Assembly (NCBI RefSeq): GCF_963677195.1 | Contig: NZ_OY781918.1 | Coordinates: forward strand, 1,352,923 to 1,416,922 | DNA from: an uncultured Marinifilum sp. | GTDB lineage: Bacteria; Bacteroidota; Bacteroidia; Bacteroidales; Marinifilaceae | Length of the DNA: 64,000 bases | Direction of reading: 5' to 3' | Part shown: piece after piece, positions 28,853 to 37,622 of the stretch | Numbering within the stretch: position 1 is the stretch's first letter | How the letters are laid out: every line of letters starts with the position of its first letter | Position numbers and translations under genes: made by a program | The notes under the pieces: generated by a model | Database searches by the model: none | What the model was told of the DNA's origin: nothing | The model's input: only the letters and a program-made list of their open reading frames with translations

Positions 28853-29882
28853 GTTGTTAATAGATTCGGAAATAGAAAATAATGACAGGCTTCAATTCGT
28901 TAATATTATACAGCACTCAGGAAAAAGATTACTTCAACTTATTGATGATATTGTTGATTTGTCGAAATTGGAAATGCAAAGAATGGCCATAAAGAAAACT
29001 AATTTAAGTCTTTTTGATTTAATGAGGGGAAGTCTAGAATTTTTTGAAAATAATGAGCTCTTTAAAACAAAACCAGAGCTGCGTTTAAAGCTTAATTACC
29101 CTGAGATATATCAAAATTTTATAGTTAATACTGACGAAAATCGTTTCAGACAAATTTTAGATAACCTGATTAATAATTCAATTAAATTTTCGGAAAAAGG
29201 AATTATTGAACTTGGTTTTTCTTTGATAGAAAATAAAGAGAAATCTTTCGTGGAAATTTATGTGAAGGATCAGGGAATGGGAATTGCAAAAGAAAAACAG
29301 GATATTATTTTTGAACGATTTAGACAGGGAGAAGAAGAGCAGTTTAATGATGGAACAGGACTAGGTTTGAGTATTAGTAAAGGTTTAGTGGAATTACTCG
29401 ATGGTGATATTCGTCTCGAATCGGAACTTGGAAAGGGAAGTACTTTTTATTTTACCATTCCTTATGATTGCGAATTTAAAAACTATGTTCAGACTGCTGA
29501 TGTGGACTATTGTGAAGATCTGAAGAATAAAAATATCTTAATAGCTGAGAGTGATTACAATTCATATTTGTATGTGAAAAAACTTTTCGAAGACGAGGAT
29601 GTGAAAATTTTTCATGCCGATAATAGTATTCAAATGCTACATATAGCCAAAACGGAATTGCCCGATTTAATAATTATGGATACCAATTTGCCTGGCCATA
29701 ATTATTTAGAATGTTTAAGTGAGTTTAATAAATTAGATATTAACACTAAAATTATTGCTCAAACATCCTTTGTGCTAAAAGGAGAAGAAGAACAATGCTA
29801 TAATGCAGGTTGTAATGCTTATATTATTAAGCCATTTAGTAAGGAGCAATTACTATCCGAAGTTCGGCGTGCTTTAGCTTAA
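28839..29882 (+). pseudogene. Hybrid histidine kinase, 3' part (HATPase and receiver domains), gene broken
   Basis: This frame encodes the rest of the kinase. It starts with GFSELLIDSEIE, which normally follows the HEIRTPMNAII box. The second dimerisation helix ends at LVDLSKLE-like DIVDLSKLE. The ATPase domain follows with N-box NLINNSIKFS, G1 DQGMGIA and G2 GTGLGLSIS. A C-terminal receiver domain has the phosphoacceptor D in IIMDTNLPG and the lysine in KPFSKEQ; the acidic pocket reads AESD where EDD is more usual. The frame overlaps the upstream one by 14 bases in the +1 register, has only a TTG near its beginning, and lacks the catalytic histidine, so it is unlikely to be an active kinase on its own. 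Confidence 0.8.
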
Positions 29883-30784
29883 GATTGCTTCTTTATTTGC
29901 ATATCATTATATGTAATAAGTAAAATGCCAAGTATAGTAAGTAGCCCTCCTAATAATTGGTTCTGATTGGGTAAAATATTTAAGAACAAATAACTTGAAC
30001 AAACAATAAAAATACTTCTCGAAGTTCCTATTAGGGTTGTTATCGATGCATCGACATATTTTAAGGAAACGAATGTTAGCAAAATACCTAAAAATGGACC
30101 GAATATCGATCCTACTCCAATATAAAATAATGAATTGGCAGTATAGTGTGGTGTTTCAAACAATATTAAATTATAGATTAAAAAACCTAAAAAAAGGAAT
30201 AGTGTTCTGCATACAGTTATTATTGTTGTAGGAATATTTTTTATTTGTTTTTTAGCTAAAACAAGACTAAGAGCATAAAAAACAGCAAAAATAAGAGCCG
30301 ATATACTTCCCGAATTTAATAGTAATTTCCAATTAAAAGTAGATTGTGAAAAACTCATAATAAGAACACCACTTAAGCTTACAAAAACACCTGCAATTGC
30401 CATTGGTTTATATCTTATTCTTAAAAAAGTAAATCCTATTAGGATGACAAAAACTGGACTTGTATTGGCCAGAAAAGATACAATTACAGGATTTTTAGTG
30501 AGTTTTATAGATAAGAAAAAGGCCGATATTGAAATTAGTTCGGAAAAACCAATAAGTAATAAATTAAGTTTCGATTTTGAAGAAAGAGAATTGAAATTTT
30601 TTCGTTCGGTAAAAAAATAATAATAAATAAGATTATAAATTAAAGCAAGACCAAACCATAGCAAGCCAAACGAAGCCAAATTAATGTTCTTCATGGCCAT
30701 TTTGCTAAAAATATAAACATTAGAAAAACTTAATGTTGCAGTAATGGCAAATAAAATTCCTTTTAGTTTGTTCGAAATATTCAT
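29879..30784 (-). CDS. EamA/DMT family transporter
   Basis: The 301-residue protein has ten hydrophobic spans arranged as two EamA repeats. Examples are the first span ILFAITATLSFSNVYIFSKMA and the repeat-2 segment ISALIFAVFYALSLVLAKKQ near residue 160. The drug/metabolite transporter superfamily exports amino acids, metabolites or drugs; the substrate cannot be inferred. The stop overlaps the end of the broken kinase gene by four bases on the opposite strand. A consensus -7 promoter lies 24 bases upstream of the ATG. Confidence 0.88.
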   Translation of the reverse strand: MNISNKLKGILFAITATLSFSNVYIFSKMAMKNINLASFGLLWFGLALIYNLIYYYFFTERKNFNSLSSKSKLNLLLIGFSELISISAFFLSIKLTKNPVIVSFLANTSPVFVILIGFTFLRIRYKPMAIAGVFVSLSGVLIMSFSQSTFNWKLLLNSGSISALIFAVFYALSLVLAKKQIKNIPTTIITVCRTLFLFLGFLIYNLILFETPHYTANSLFYIGVGSIFGPFLGILLTFVSLKYVDASITTLIGTSRSIFIVCSSYLFLNILPNQNQLLGGLLTILGILLITYNDMQIKKQS

Positions 30785-30807
30785 TACTTAAATTTCGGTG
30801 GAGCATA

Positions 30808-30815
30808 CAAAAGTA
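30808..30815 (-). promoter_or_regulatory. -7 promoter element upstream of the EamA gene
   Basis: The minus strand reads TACTTTTG, matching TAnnTTTG, 24 bases before the start codon. No obvious -33 element was found. Confidence 0.45.
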
Positions 30816-30880
30816 TCGAATTTTAAGTATTTATATAGCATTGGTCGGCTATCACAAATTTTATTAATATATTCGTTTGT

Positions 30881-31186
30881 ATGGGAATAAATTTACTACT
30901 TGCAGCACTTGCTACTTTTGTACTTAATTTACCTTTTGGATATGTTAGACATGGGTTTAGAAAGTTTTCGATAATGTGGTTTGTTGCAATTCATGCACCA
31001 ATACCCTTTGTTATTTTGTTTCGGCATTTGTTTGGCTTAGGTTTTCAGCTTTATACTTACCCAATTATGGTAAGTGCTTTTTTCTTAGGACAATTTACTG
31101 GTAAAAAAGCAAGAATTTATTATGATAGGAAGAAACTGCAAGGAGAAAAAATAGAATTAGTTGATAAAAAAAAAGATCGGAAATAA
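30881..31186 (+). CDS. Small conserved membrane protein, function unknown
   Basis: This 101-residue protein has three hydrophobic stretches: INLLLAALATFVLNLPFGYV near the N-terminus, FVAIHAPIPFVILFRHLF in the middle, and TYPIMVSAFFLGQFTG. A lysine-rich tail of about 25 residues follows. I do not recognise a named family beyond the impression of a conserved Bacteroidota membrane protein. Good frame length, ATG start and a terminator hairpin across its stop support it as a real gene. It stands alone between EamA and pgi. Confidence 0.75.
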   Translation: MGINLLLAALATFVLNLPFGYVRHGFRKFSIMWFVAIHAPIPFVILFRHLFGLGFQLYTYPIMVSAFFLGQFTGKKARIYYDRKKLQGEKIELVDKKKDRK

Positions 31187-31202
31187 TCCGATCTTTCTTT
31201 AT
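31170..31202. terminator. Bidirectional terminator between the small membrane protein gene and pgi
   Basis: AAAGATCGGA pairs with TCCGATCTTT over a 5-base loop, with A-run on the left and TCTTTAT on the right. The left arm overlaps the end of the small membrane protein gene, whose stop codon lies in the loop. Confidence 0.88.
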
Positions 31203-31218
31203 CCTATAAAAATTGATA

Positions 31219-32559
31219 TTACAATCTTTCTTTTATTTTTTTAGTTTCCTCCTCAAATCCTGGTTTTTCAAGCAAGGCAAACATATTGCTTTTGTATGCT
31301 TCAACTCCAGGCTGATCAAATGGATTAACATCTAAAATGTAGCCACTAACACCACATGCAATTTCGAAGAAATACAATAATTCTCCTAAATAGAATTCGT
31401 TCAATTTTGGCATTTCGATGTGTAGGTTTGGTACGCCACCATCTACGTGAGCCAATTGAGTTCCTAATTCAGCCATTTTATTTACTTCATCGACATGTTT
31501 TCCTGCTAGGAAATTTAATTTGTCAAGATTATCCTTATCCTCAGGAATTAATACAGAGTGATTTGGCTTAGCAATAGAAATTACAGTCTCAAAAATATTA
31601 CGCTGTCCTTCCTGAATATACTGTCCCATTGAGTGAAGATCACTTGTAAAATCAACACTAGCAGGAAAAATACCTTTATTCTCTTTTCCTTCACTTTCTC
31701 CAAATAGTTGTTTCCACCATTCGGCAACGTTATGAAGTTTAGGATTGTAATTTGCTAAAATTTCAATGCCTTTACCTTTATTGTATAAAGCATTTCTAGT
31801 TGCAGCATAAAGCAAAGCCGGATTATCTTCAAAAGCAGCTGTTACAGAATAATCCTGCATCGATTTAGCTCCTTTTACTAGTTCTTTAATATCATGACCT
31901 GCAACAGAAATAGGAAGTAGGCCAACAGGAGTTAAAACAGAATAACGTCCACCAACATTATCAGGAATAACAAAAGTTTTATAACCTTCCTGAGTAGCTA
32001 ATGTTCTTAGTGCTCCTTTCGATTCGTCGGTAATAGCAACAATTCTTTTGCAAGCTTCTTCTTTACCAACTTTTTCTTCTAGCAACTCTTTTAATAAACG
32101 GAAAGCAATTGCTGGTTCGGTTGTAGTTCCCGATTTTGAAATTACGCAAATACCAAATTCAACGCTTTTTAAAATATCGGTTAATTCGTATAGGTAGTCT
32201 TCGCTAATATTTTGTCCGGCGTAAAGAACCAATGGATTTTCGTTGCCAGCATTTAATTGGTCGAAACTATGAGCCAATGCATCGTTAACTGCTTTTGCTC
32301 CAAGATATGAGCCTCCAATTCCAATAACAACCAAAACTTCAACTCTCTCTTTTAGGGAATTAGCAGTAGCCTCGATGTCATTCAATTCTTCTTCTGAAAT
32401 TTGAGATGGCAATTCTACCCATCCTACATAATCATTTCCTTTCCCGGTTCCTTCGTGAAGGGAGATTAAGTGCTTTTTACTATTTTCTTCGTGCTTAAAA
32501 ATCTCTTCTTTGCTTACAAAGTCGAGAGATTTTTCAATGTTCAACTTAATGTGTTCCAT
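31219..32559 (-). CDS. pgi: Glucose-6-phosphate isomerase
   Basis: Pgi interconverts glucose-6-phosphate and fructose-6-phosphate in glycolysis and gluconeogenesis. The 446-residue protein is the shorter bacterial type also found in Bacteroidetes and Firmicutes. Motifs are [19 protein letters not shown] near residue 78, [15 protein letters not shown] near 140 and the [14 protein letters not shown] segment near 200, all lining the sugar-phosphate site. It follows gpsA and lysS on the same strand, an order seen in Bacteroides. A terminator between gpsA and pgi and a -7 element suggest it has its own promoter. Confidence 0.97.
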   Translation of the reverse strand: MEHIKLNIEKSLDFVSKEEIFKHEENSKKHLISLHEGTGKGNDYVGWVELPSQISEEELNDIEATANSLKERVEVLVVIGIGGSYLGAKAVNDALAHSFDQLNAGNENPLVLYAGQNISEDYLYELTDILKSVEFGICVISKSGTTTEPAIAFRLLKELLEEKVGKEEACKRIVAITDESKGALRTLATQEGYKTFVIPDNVGGRYSVLTPVGLLPISVAGHDIKELVKGAKSMQDYSVTAAFEDNPALLYAATRNALYNKGKGIEILANYNPKLHNVAEWWKQLFGESEGKENKGIFPASVDFTSDLHSMGQYIQEGQRNIFETVISIAKPNHSVLIPEDKDNLDKLNFLAGKHVDEVNKMAELGTQLAHVDGGVPNLHIEMPKLNEFYLGELLYFFEIACGVSGYILDVNPFDQPGVEAYKSNMFALLEKPGFEEETKKIKERL

Positions 32560-32610
32560 TTTGTACTAATTAAGATTTACTATTTGTTACCGCCAGAACC
32601 GATATCCCTC

Positions 32611-32618
32611 CAAATATA
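32611..32618 (-). promoter_or_regulatory. -7 promoter element upstream of pgi
   Basis: The minus strand reads TATATTTGG, matching TAnnTTTG, about 50 bases before the pgi ATG. No TTG was found at the usual spacing. Confidence 0.4.
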
Positions 32619-32666
32619 CAGGTGGTAGCAAAAAGTAATAGTTGTATTTAAAAATCTAATATCATT

Positions 32667-32699
32667 AAAAGCAGTTATATTTACATACTGCTTTTTATT
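32667..32699 (-). terminator. Terminator-like hairpin downstream of gpsA
   Basis: AAAAGCAGT pairs with ACTGCTTTT over an 11-base loop. On the minus strand it lies about 60 bases after the gpsA stop. The T-run is better on the plus strand, but no plus-strand gene precedes it. Confidence 0.55.
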
Positions 32700-32757
32700 A
32701 TTTATATCAGGCAATAGCCTTTTAGGTCTTCTGCAAAAGTACTGTGAAAAAATTACT

Positions 32758-33753
32758 CTAGCGTAAATCTTCGGTTAATAATTTTATTTCAATTGCAGGC
32801 GAAATGCGTTCATATAGAATGTTGTATACAGCCATAGTAATTGGCATGTGTACTTTGTAAACATCGTTAATTTCCTTGATACAGCTTACTGCGTAGTATC
32901 CTTCGGCAATCATGTGCATTTCCAGTTGTGCCGATTTTACTGTGTATCCTTTGCCAATCATGGTTCCAAATGTTCGGTTTCTACTAAACTGCGAGTAGCA
33001 GGTAACCAATAAATCGCCCAAATAAGCAGAGCTTTTTATGTCTCGGGTAATAGGATGAACAGTATCTACAAAGCGTTTTATTTCCTGAATGGCATTTGAT
33101 ATTAAAACCGATTGAAAATTATCGCCATATCGCAATCCATGACAAATTCCGGCTGCTATAGCAATTACATTTTTTAAAACAGCAGCATACTCGGTTCCGT
33201 AAATATCTTCGGTAACTGTTGTTTTTATGTAGGCACATTCAAGTTTTAGAGCAAGAAATCTTGCTTTTTTTGTATCGGTACATGAAATAGTTAGGTAAGA
33301 TAATCGTTCCATTGCTACTTCTTCGGCATGGCAGGGGCCCGAAATAACACCAATATTATCTATAGGAACATTGTATTTTTCGTTAAAAAATTCTCCAATT
33401 ATCTGATTTTCATCAGGAACAATTCCTTTAATTGCAGAAACAATAAATTTATTTTCTAAGCTAACCGTAAGTTTTTTAAGTGCATTTTTTAAAAAAGCCG
33501 ATGGAATAGCAAAAATAATTAGATCGGAATTAAGAACAACCTGGTCGATATTATCGGTAAAGTTAATTTTATCGATGTCGAATTCCGCTCCTGTAATGTA
33601 ACGTGGATTGTGACTTAACTGCTTAAATTGTTTAATGGTATCGGGGTTTCGCATGTACCAGTTTATTTCCTGTACATTTTCCATAAGAATTTTTGCAATG
33701 GCTGTTGCCCAACTACCACCACCAATGATCGCAATTTTTGATGATTCGTTCAT
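32758..33753 (-). CDS. gpsA: NAD(P)H-dependent glycerol-3-phosphate dehydrogenase
   Basis: GpsA reduces dihydroxyacetone phosphate to sn-glycerol-3-phosphate for phospholipid synthesis. The 331-residue protein has the N-terminal nucleotide-binding motif IIGGGSWATAIAKIL near residue 9, FAIPSAFL near 82, SAIKGIVPDENQII near 107, and the catalytic-domain segments VISGPCHAEEVAMERLSYL near 137 and YAAVLKNVIAIAAGICHGL with the catalytic lysine. It sits between lysS and pgi. Confidence 0.95.
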   Translation of the reverse strand: MNESSKIAIIGGGSWATAIAKILMENVQEINWYMRNPDTIKQFKQLSHNPRYITGAEFDIDKINFTDNIDQVVLNSDLIIFAIPSAFLKNALKKLTVSLENKFIVSAIKGIVPDENQIIGEFFNEKYNVPIDNIGVISGPCHAEEVAMERLSYLTISCTDTKKARFLALKLECAYIKTTVTEDIYGTEYAAVLKNVIAIAAGICHGLRYGDNFQSVLISNAIQEIKRFVDTVHPITRDIKSSAYLGDLLVTCYSQFSRNRTFGTMIGKGYTVKSAQLEMHMIAEGYYAVSCIKEINDVYKVHMPITMAVYNILYERISPAIEIKLLTEDLR

Positions 33754-33820
33754 ATATCTGAAGCTATGTTCTAGGTATCGGTATTGTCAATTTTAATTTA
33801 CGGACTTCTAATTTACTAAA

Positions 33821-33855
33821 TATCGGAGGAAGGGAAAAATTCCCAACCTCCGATA
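33821..33855 (-). terminator. Hairpin downstream of lysS
   Basis: ATCGGAGG pairs with CCTCCGAT, and an inner GGGAA pairs with TTCCC over a 3-base loop, separated by a small two-by-two internal mismatch. It follows the lysS stop on the minus strand by about 25 bases. The downstream T-run is weak, so it may be a terminator or an RNA-stabilising hairpin. Confidence 0.6.
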
Positions 33856-33879
33856 GTATATAATATTATAGGAATTTGC

Positions 33880-35601
33880 TTAAGCTAACCATTCTTTTAC
33901 TTCGTCCTGGCTAGGGTTTTTAAGTCCCATTTTTAATTTCTTGTTCCATCCACAAATATCCTGATGAAGTTTTGTGTGTTTCTCTTCTTTTAAGGCAGAA
34001 ACAGTTTGGAACCCTGCTTTACGGATAATTGGCATCCATTCTGGTGCAATTCCTAACTCCACAAATTTATCATCGCTATCAACAACGGCTTTTTTCTCTG
34101 GTCTCATTTGAGGGAAGAATAAAACATCTTGTATCGATTGTGAATTTGTCATTAGCATGGTTAAGCGATCGATACCAATACCCATTCCCGATGTTGGAGG
34201 CATTCCATATTCTAAAGCGCGAACAAAATCCATATCGATAAACATAGCTTCATCGTCACCTTTCTCACTTAATTTCATTTGCTCCTGAAATCTTTCCAGC
34301 TGATCGATAGGATCGTTTAATTCCGAGTAAGCATTACAAACTTCTTTTCCATTTACCATTAATTCGAAACGCTCTGTTAGCTCAGGATTATCTCTGTGCT
34401 TTTTACAAAGAGGAGACATTTCAACAGGATAGTCGGTAATAAAAGTAGGTTGGATATAATTACCTTCACATTTTTCGCCGAAAATTTCGTCGATTAATTT
34501 TCCTTTACCAAAAGTTTCATCAACCTCAATATTTAATTGATTGCAAACTTCACGAAGCTGAACATCATCCATACCGTTAATATCGATTCCTGTGTGTTCT
34601 TTAATAGAATCAATCATCGATATTCGTTTGTAAGGACGCTTAAAGTCAATTTCCTTATCACCAACCATTAATTTAGTTTGTCCGTGAAGATCCATTGCTA
34701 CTTTTTCAATCATTTCCTCTGTAAAGTCCATCATCCAGTTGTAATCCTTATAGGCAACATAAATTTCCATTACAGTAAACTCAGGATTATGAGTTCTGTC
34801 CATTCCTTCGTTACGGAAGTCTTTAGCAAACTCGTAAACACCATCGAAACCACCTACGATTAAACGTTTTAGATATAATTCGTTAGCAATACGCATGTAC
34901 AAAGGAATATCCAAAGCATTGTGATGTGTTTCGAACGGACGAGCAGAAGCTCCACCAGGAATCGCCTGTAATATTGGAGTTTCAACTTCTAAATAACCTT
35001 TACTGTTGAACAATTCACGCATTGAATTGATCACCTTGGTTCTTTTTAAGAAAACATCTTTTACTTCCGGATTTACTACCAAATCGACATAACGCTGACG
35101 GTAACGCATCTCTGGATCGCTAAAAGCATCGTAAACTTTTCCATCTTTCTCTTTAACAACAGGAAGTGGACGAACCGATTTTGAAAGAACAGTTAGCTCG
35201 GTAGTGTGAACAGAAGTTTCACCTACTTTGGTTACAAATACGTATCCCTTAATTCCTATAAAATCTCCTATATCTAAAAGCTTTTTAAAAACTGTGTTGT
35301 ATAGAGTTTTATCCTCACCAGGGCAAATATCATCTCTTGTAATGTAAACTTGAATTCTTCCTTTCGAATCCTGTAGTTCAATAAAAGATGCTTTACCCAT
35401 AATTCTACGACTCATAATTCTACCCGCAATACACACCTCTTGAAGGTTTTTCTTTTCAGGATCGAAGTCTTTCAGAATATCTGCAGAGTAATTATTTACA
35501 TGATATTGTGCTGCAGGAAATGGATTAATACCCAAATTCTGCATTTCCTTTAGGGAATTTCTTCTAATGATCTCTTGTTCACTAAGTTCTAACGCATTCA
35601 T
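33880..35601 (-). CDS. lysS: Lysine--tRNA ligase (class II)
   Basis: LysS charges tRNA-Lys. The 573-residue protein has an N-terminal OB-fold anticodon-binding domain ([26 protein letters not shown] region near residue 55). The class II catalytic core has motif 1 around [10 protein letters not shown], motif 2 [20 protein letters not shown], and motif 3 [14 protein letters not shown]-terminal extension of about 70 residues follows the core, as in other Bacteroidota. I chose ATG 35601: the longer frame to 35652 would start upstream of the -7 promoter element at 35630-35637, so it could not be transcribed from that promoter. Confidence 0.96.
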   Translation of the reverse strand: MNALELSEQEIIRRNSLKEMQNLGINPFPAAQYHVNNYSADILKDFDPEKKNLQEVCIAGRIMSRRIMGKASFIELQDSKGRIQVYITRDDICPGEDKTLYNTVFKKLLDIGDFIGIKGYVFVTKVGETSVHTTELTVLSKSVRPLPVVKEKDGKVYDAFSDPEMRYRQRYVDLVVNPEVKDVFLKRTKVINSMRELFNSKGYLEVETPILQAIPGGASARPFETHHNALDIPLYMRIANELYLKRLIVGGFDGVYEFAKDFRNEGMDRTHNPEFTVMEIYVAYKDYNWMMDFTEEMIEKVAMDLHGQTKLMVGDKEIDFKRPYKRISMIDSIKEHTGIDINGMDDVQLREVCNQLNIEVDETFGKGKLIDEIFGEKCEGNYIQPTFITDYPVEMSPLCKKHRDNPELTERFELMVNGKEVCNAYSELNDPIDQLERFQEQMKLSEKGDDEAMFIDMDFVRALEYGMPPTSGMGIGIDRLTMLMTNSQSIQDVLFFPQMRPEKKAVVDSDDKFVELGIAPEWMPIIRKAGFQTVSALKEEKHTKLHQDICGWNKKLKMGLKNPSQDEVKEWLA

Positions 35602-35629
35602 CTTAATCTCAATAAAGTTTATTCGGGTG

Positions 35630-35637
35630 CAAAGATA
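35630..35637 (-). promoter_or_regulatory. -7 promoter element upstream of lysS
   Basis: The minus strand reads TATCTTTGC, matching TAnnTTTG, 28 bases before the chosen lysS ATG. Its position argues against the longer lysS reading frame. Confidence 0.55.
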
Positions 35638-35911
35638 TAATAATCTGTGCAATATGTGAATGCATGTAAATAAATGCTTATAAAAAATATAATAAATTGT
35701 AATATTTTATGCCTGATGTTTTAAAATACATTGTTCTTAATATGCGCAGACCAAAAAAAAGTAAATGAATTTGAATATGTATTGTAAAGAGCTTTTAATT
35801 TTTTAATATTGCAGTTTTATTAATGGTATTTAGATTTAATAAAAATAACTAAAGTCTATTCGATCAGTTTAAAAACAAGAAGAAACTCAATGTTTTTTTA
35901 AAGCTTTCGAA

Positions 35912-35919
35912 TACCTTTG
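35912..35919 (+). promoter_or_regulatory. -7 promoter element upstream of lipA
   Basis: TACCTTTGC matches TAnnTTTG. The -33 position holds a T-run (AATGTTTTTTT) and no clean TTTG. It predicts a lipA leader of roughly 95 bases. Confidence 0.5.
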
Positions 35920-35974
35920 CATGAATTATATTTTTACAGATAATTTGTTTTGCTATGATAGTTTAAGGCTTGAT

Positions 35975-35995
35975 AATCAATTCTGAAAATTGATT
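35975..35995 (+). promoter_or_regulatory. Hairpin in the lipA leader
   Basis: AATCAATT and AATTGATT form a perfect 8-base inverted repeat around a 5-base loop, 28 bases before the lipA ATG. There is no T-run, so it is not a terminator. It may be a weak RNA hairpin or a protein-binding site. Confidence 0.4.
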
Positions 35996-36022
35996 GATAG
36001 CTATAAAGTTAGGAGATCAGAA

Positions 36023-36898
36023 ATGAAGATAAAAAGAAAGCCAGATTGGTTAAAAATACAGTTGCCAAAAGGTGACGATTACGCTTATGTAAATGGTATT
36101 GTGCAAGAACATGGATTACATACAATTTGTTCTAGTGGAAAATGTCCGAATGTAGGTGAATGCTGGGGAAATGGAACTGCAACATTTATGATTTTGGGAA
36201 ATATTTGTACCCGGGCATGTAAATTTTGTAATGTTCCTACAGGAAAACCACTTGCGGTAGATACCAAAGAGCCGATACGTTTAGCTCGTTCCATTAAATT
36301 AATGAAATTGAAGCATGCTGTGGTTACTTCGGTTGATCGTGACGATTTGGATGATGGAGGTTCTGGAATTTGGGCCGAAACCATTAGGGAGATTAAGAAA
36401 GTAAATCCACATACAACACTTGAGGTTTTAATACCCGATTTTAATGGTGTAGAGAGTGATATTCAGAAAGTAATTAATGAAAACCCTGAAGTAATTTCGC
36501 ATAATTTGGAAACGGTTCGAAGGTTAACTCCAAGTGTTCGTAGCCGTGCAAAATACGACCTTAGTCTTAAGGTATTAAAACAAATTGCCGATTCGGGTAT
36601 TGTTGCCAAATCTGGAATTATGCTTGGCTTAGGCGAAACAGAAGAAGAAATTTATCAGGTAATGGACGATTTGTTGGCTGTTGGTGTTAAGGTTATGACC
36701 ATTGGTCAGTATTTACAGCCTACAAGAAAACATCTTGAATTACAGGAGTATATAAATCCCGAGACATTTAAAAAATACGAACAAGTCGGATTGGAAAAAG
36801 GATTTTCATTTGTTGAAAGTACACCTCTTGTTCGTTCTTCTTATCACGCAGAACGCCACGTGAATGCATTAAAAATTAATGGAGCTTTAAAAAAATGA
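36023..36898 (+). CDS. lipA: Lipoyl synthase
   Basis: LipA is a radical-SAM enzyme that inserts two sulfurs into the octanoyl chain on lipoyl domains. The 291-residue protein carries both iron-sulfur signatures: the N-terminal auxiliary cluster segment CSSGKCPNVGECW near residue 38 and the radical-SAM motif CTRACKFC near residue 67. The C-terminal RSSYHAE segment supplies the family's conserved serine. ATG 36023 is preceded by AGGAG at 36011-36015, which supports this start over an upstream in-frame TTG. It overlaps lipB by four bases (ATGA). Confidence 0.97.
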   Translation: MKIKRKPDWLKIQLPKGDDYAYVNGIVQEHGLHTICSSGKCPNVGECWGNGTATFMILGNICTRACKFCNVPTGKPLAVDTKEPIRLARSIKLMKLKHAVVTSVDRDDLDDGGSGIWAETIREIKKVNPHTTLEVLIPDFNGVESDIQKVINENPEVISHNLETVRRLTPSVRSRAKYDLSLKVLKQIADSGIVAKSGIMLGLGETEEEIYQVMDDLLAVGVKVMTIGQYLQPTRKHLELQEYINPETFKKYEQVGLEKGFSFVESTPLVRSSYHAERHVNALKINGALKK

Positions 36899-37599
36899 TT
36901 AAAACAATTTTTAGAGATTTAGGATCAATAGATTATAAAAAAGCCTGGGATTATCAAGAATCTTTGTTCGATGAGGTATTAGCTTCTAAGCAGGCCAATT
37001 CAGACCTGCCAAAAGATCAGAAAAAATTATCAGATAACTATTTGCTTTTTTGCGAGCATCCGCATGTTTATACCTTAGGTAAAAGTGGGAAGGAGCAAAA
37101 TATGCTTCTTAATATGTTGCAGCTTCAGGCAAAAGAGGCCACTTTTCATAAAATTAATAGGGGCGGAGATATTACATACCATGGACCCGGACAAATTGTT
37201 GCTTATCCGATATTGAATTTGGAAACATACGATATGGGCATTAAGAAGTATATTGAAAACTTAGAGCAAGCAGTAATTAATTGTATAGCCGATTACGGTT
37301 TAACAGGCACAAGACTAGATGGTGCTACTGGTGTTTGGCTAGATGTTGGCACTCCTCGTGTGCGTAAAATATGTGCAATTGGAGTAAGGGTAAGCCGATG
37401 GGTTAGCATGCATGGCCTAGCTTTTAATGTTAATACCGACTTAAAATATTTCGATTATATTAATCCTTGTGGTTTTGTTGATAAAGGTGTTACTTCACTA
37501 AAAAAAGAATTAGGCAAAGAGCTTGATATTGAAGAGGTAAAACATAATCTTAAAAATCATATTGCCAATCTGTTTGATATGACGTTGGAAATTGACTAA
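36895..37599 (+). CDS. lipB: Octanoyl-[acyl-carrier-protein]:protein N-octanoyltransferase
   Basis: LipB transfers octanoate from acyl carrier protein to lipoyl domains, making the substrate for LipA. The 234-residue protein shows the family motifs RGGDITYHGPGQIVAYPIL near residue 84, the segment KICAIGVRVSRWVSMHG with the catalytic lysine, and NPCGF with the catalytic cysteine. The four-base overlap with lipA indicates translational coupling of the two lipoate synthesis steps. Confidence 0.97.
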   Translation: MIKTIFRDLGSIDYKKAWDYQESLFDEVLASKQANSDLPKDQKKLSDNYLLFCEHPHVYTLGKSGKEQNMLLNMLQLQAKEATFHKINRGGDITYHGPGQIVAYPILNLETYDMGIKKYIENLEQAVINCIADYGLTGTRLDGATGVWLDVGTPRVRKICAIGVRVSRWVSMHGLAFNVNTDLKYFDYINPCGFVDKGVTSLKKELGKELDIEEVKHNLKNHIANLFDMTLEID

Positions 37600-37622
37600 T
37601 TTGGCTAGCTAAATTCTTGAAT

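Larger units (their letters stand above)
35602..36022. other. Divergent intergenic region between lysS and lipA
   Basis: This 421-base gene-free stretch holds the promoter elements for lysS and lipA and the lipA leader hairpin listed separately. The remainder (about 35660-35880) is very AT-rich; I see no ORF, RNA gene or further repeat in it. Confidence 0.7.
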
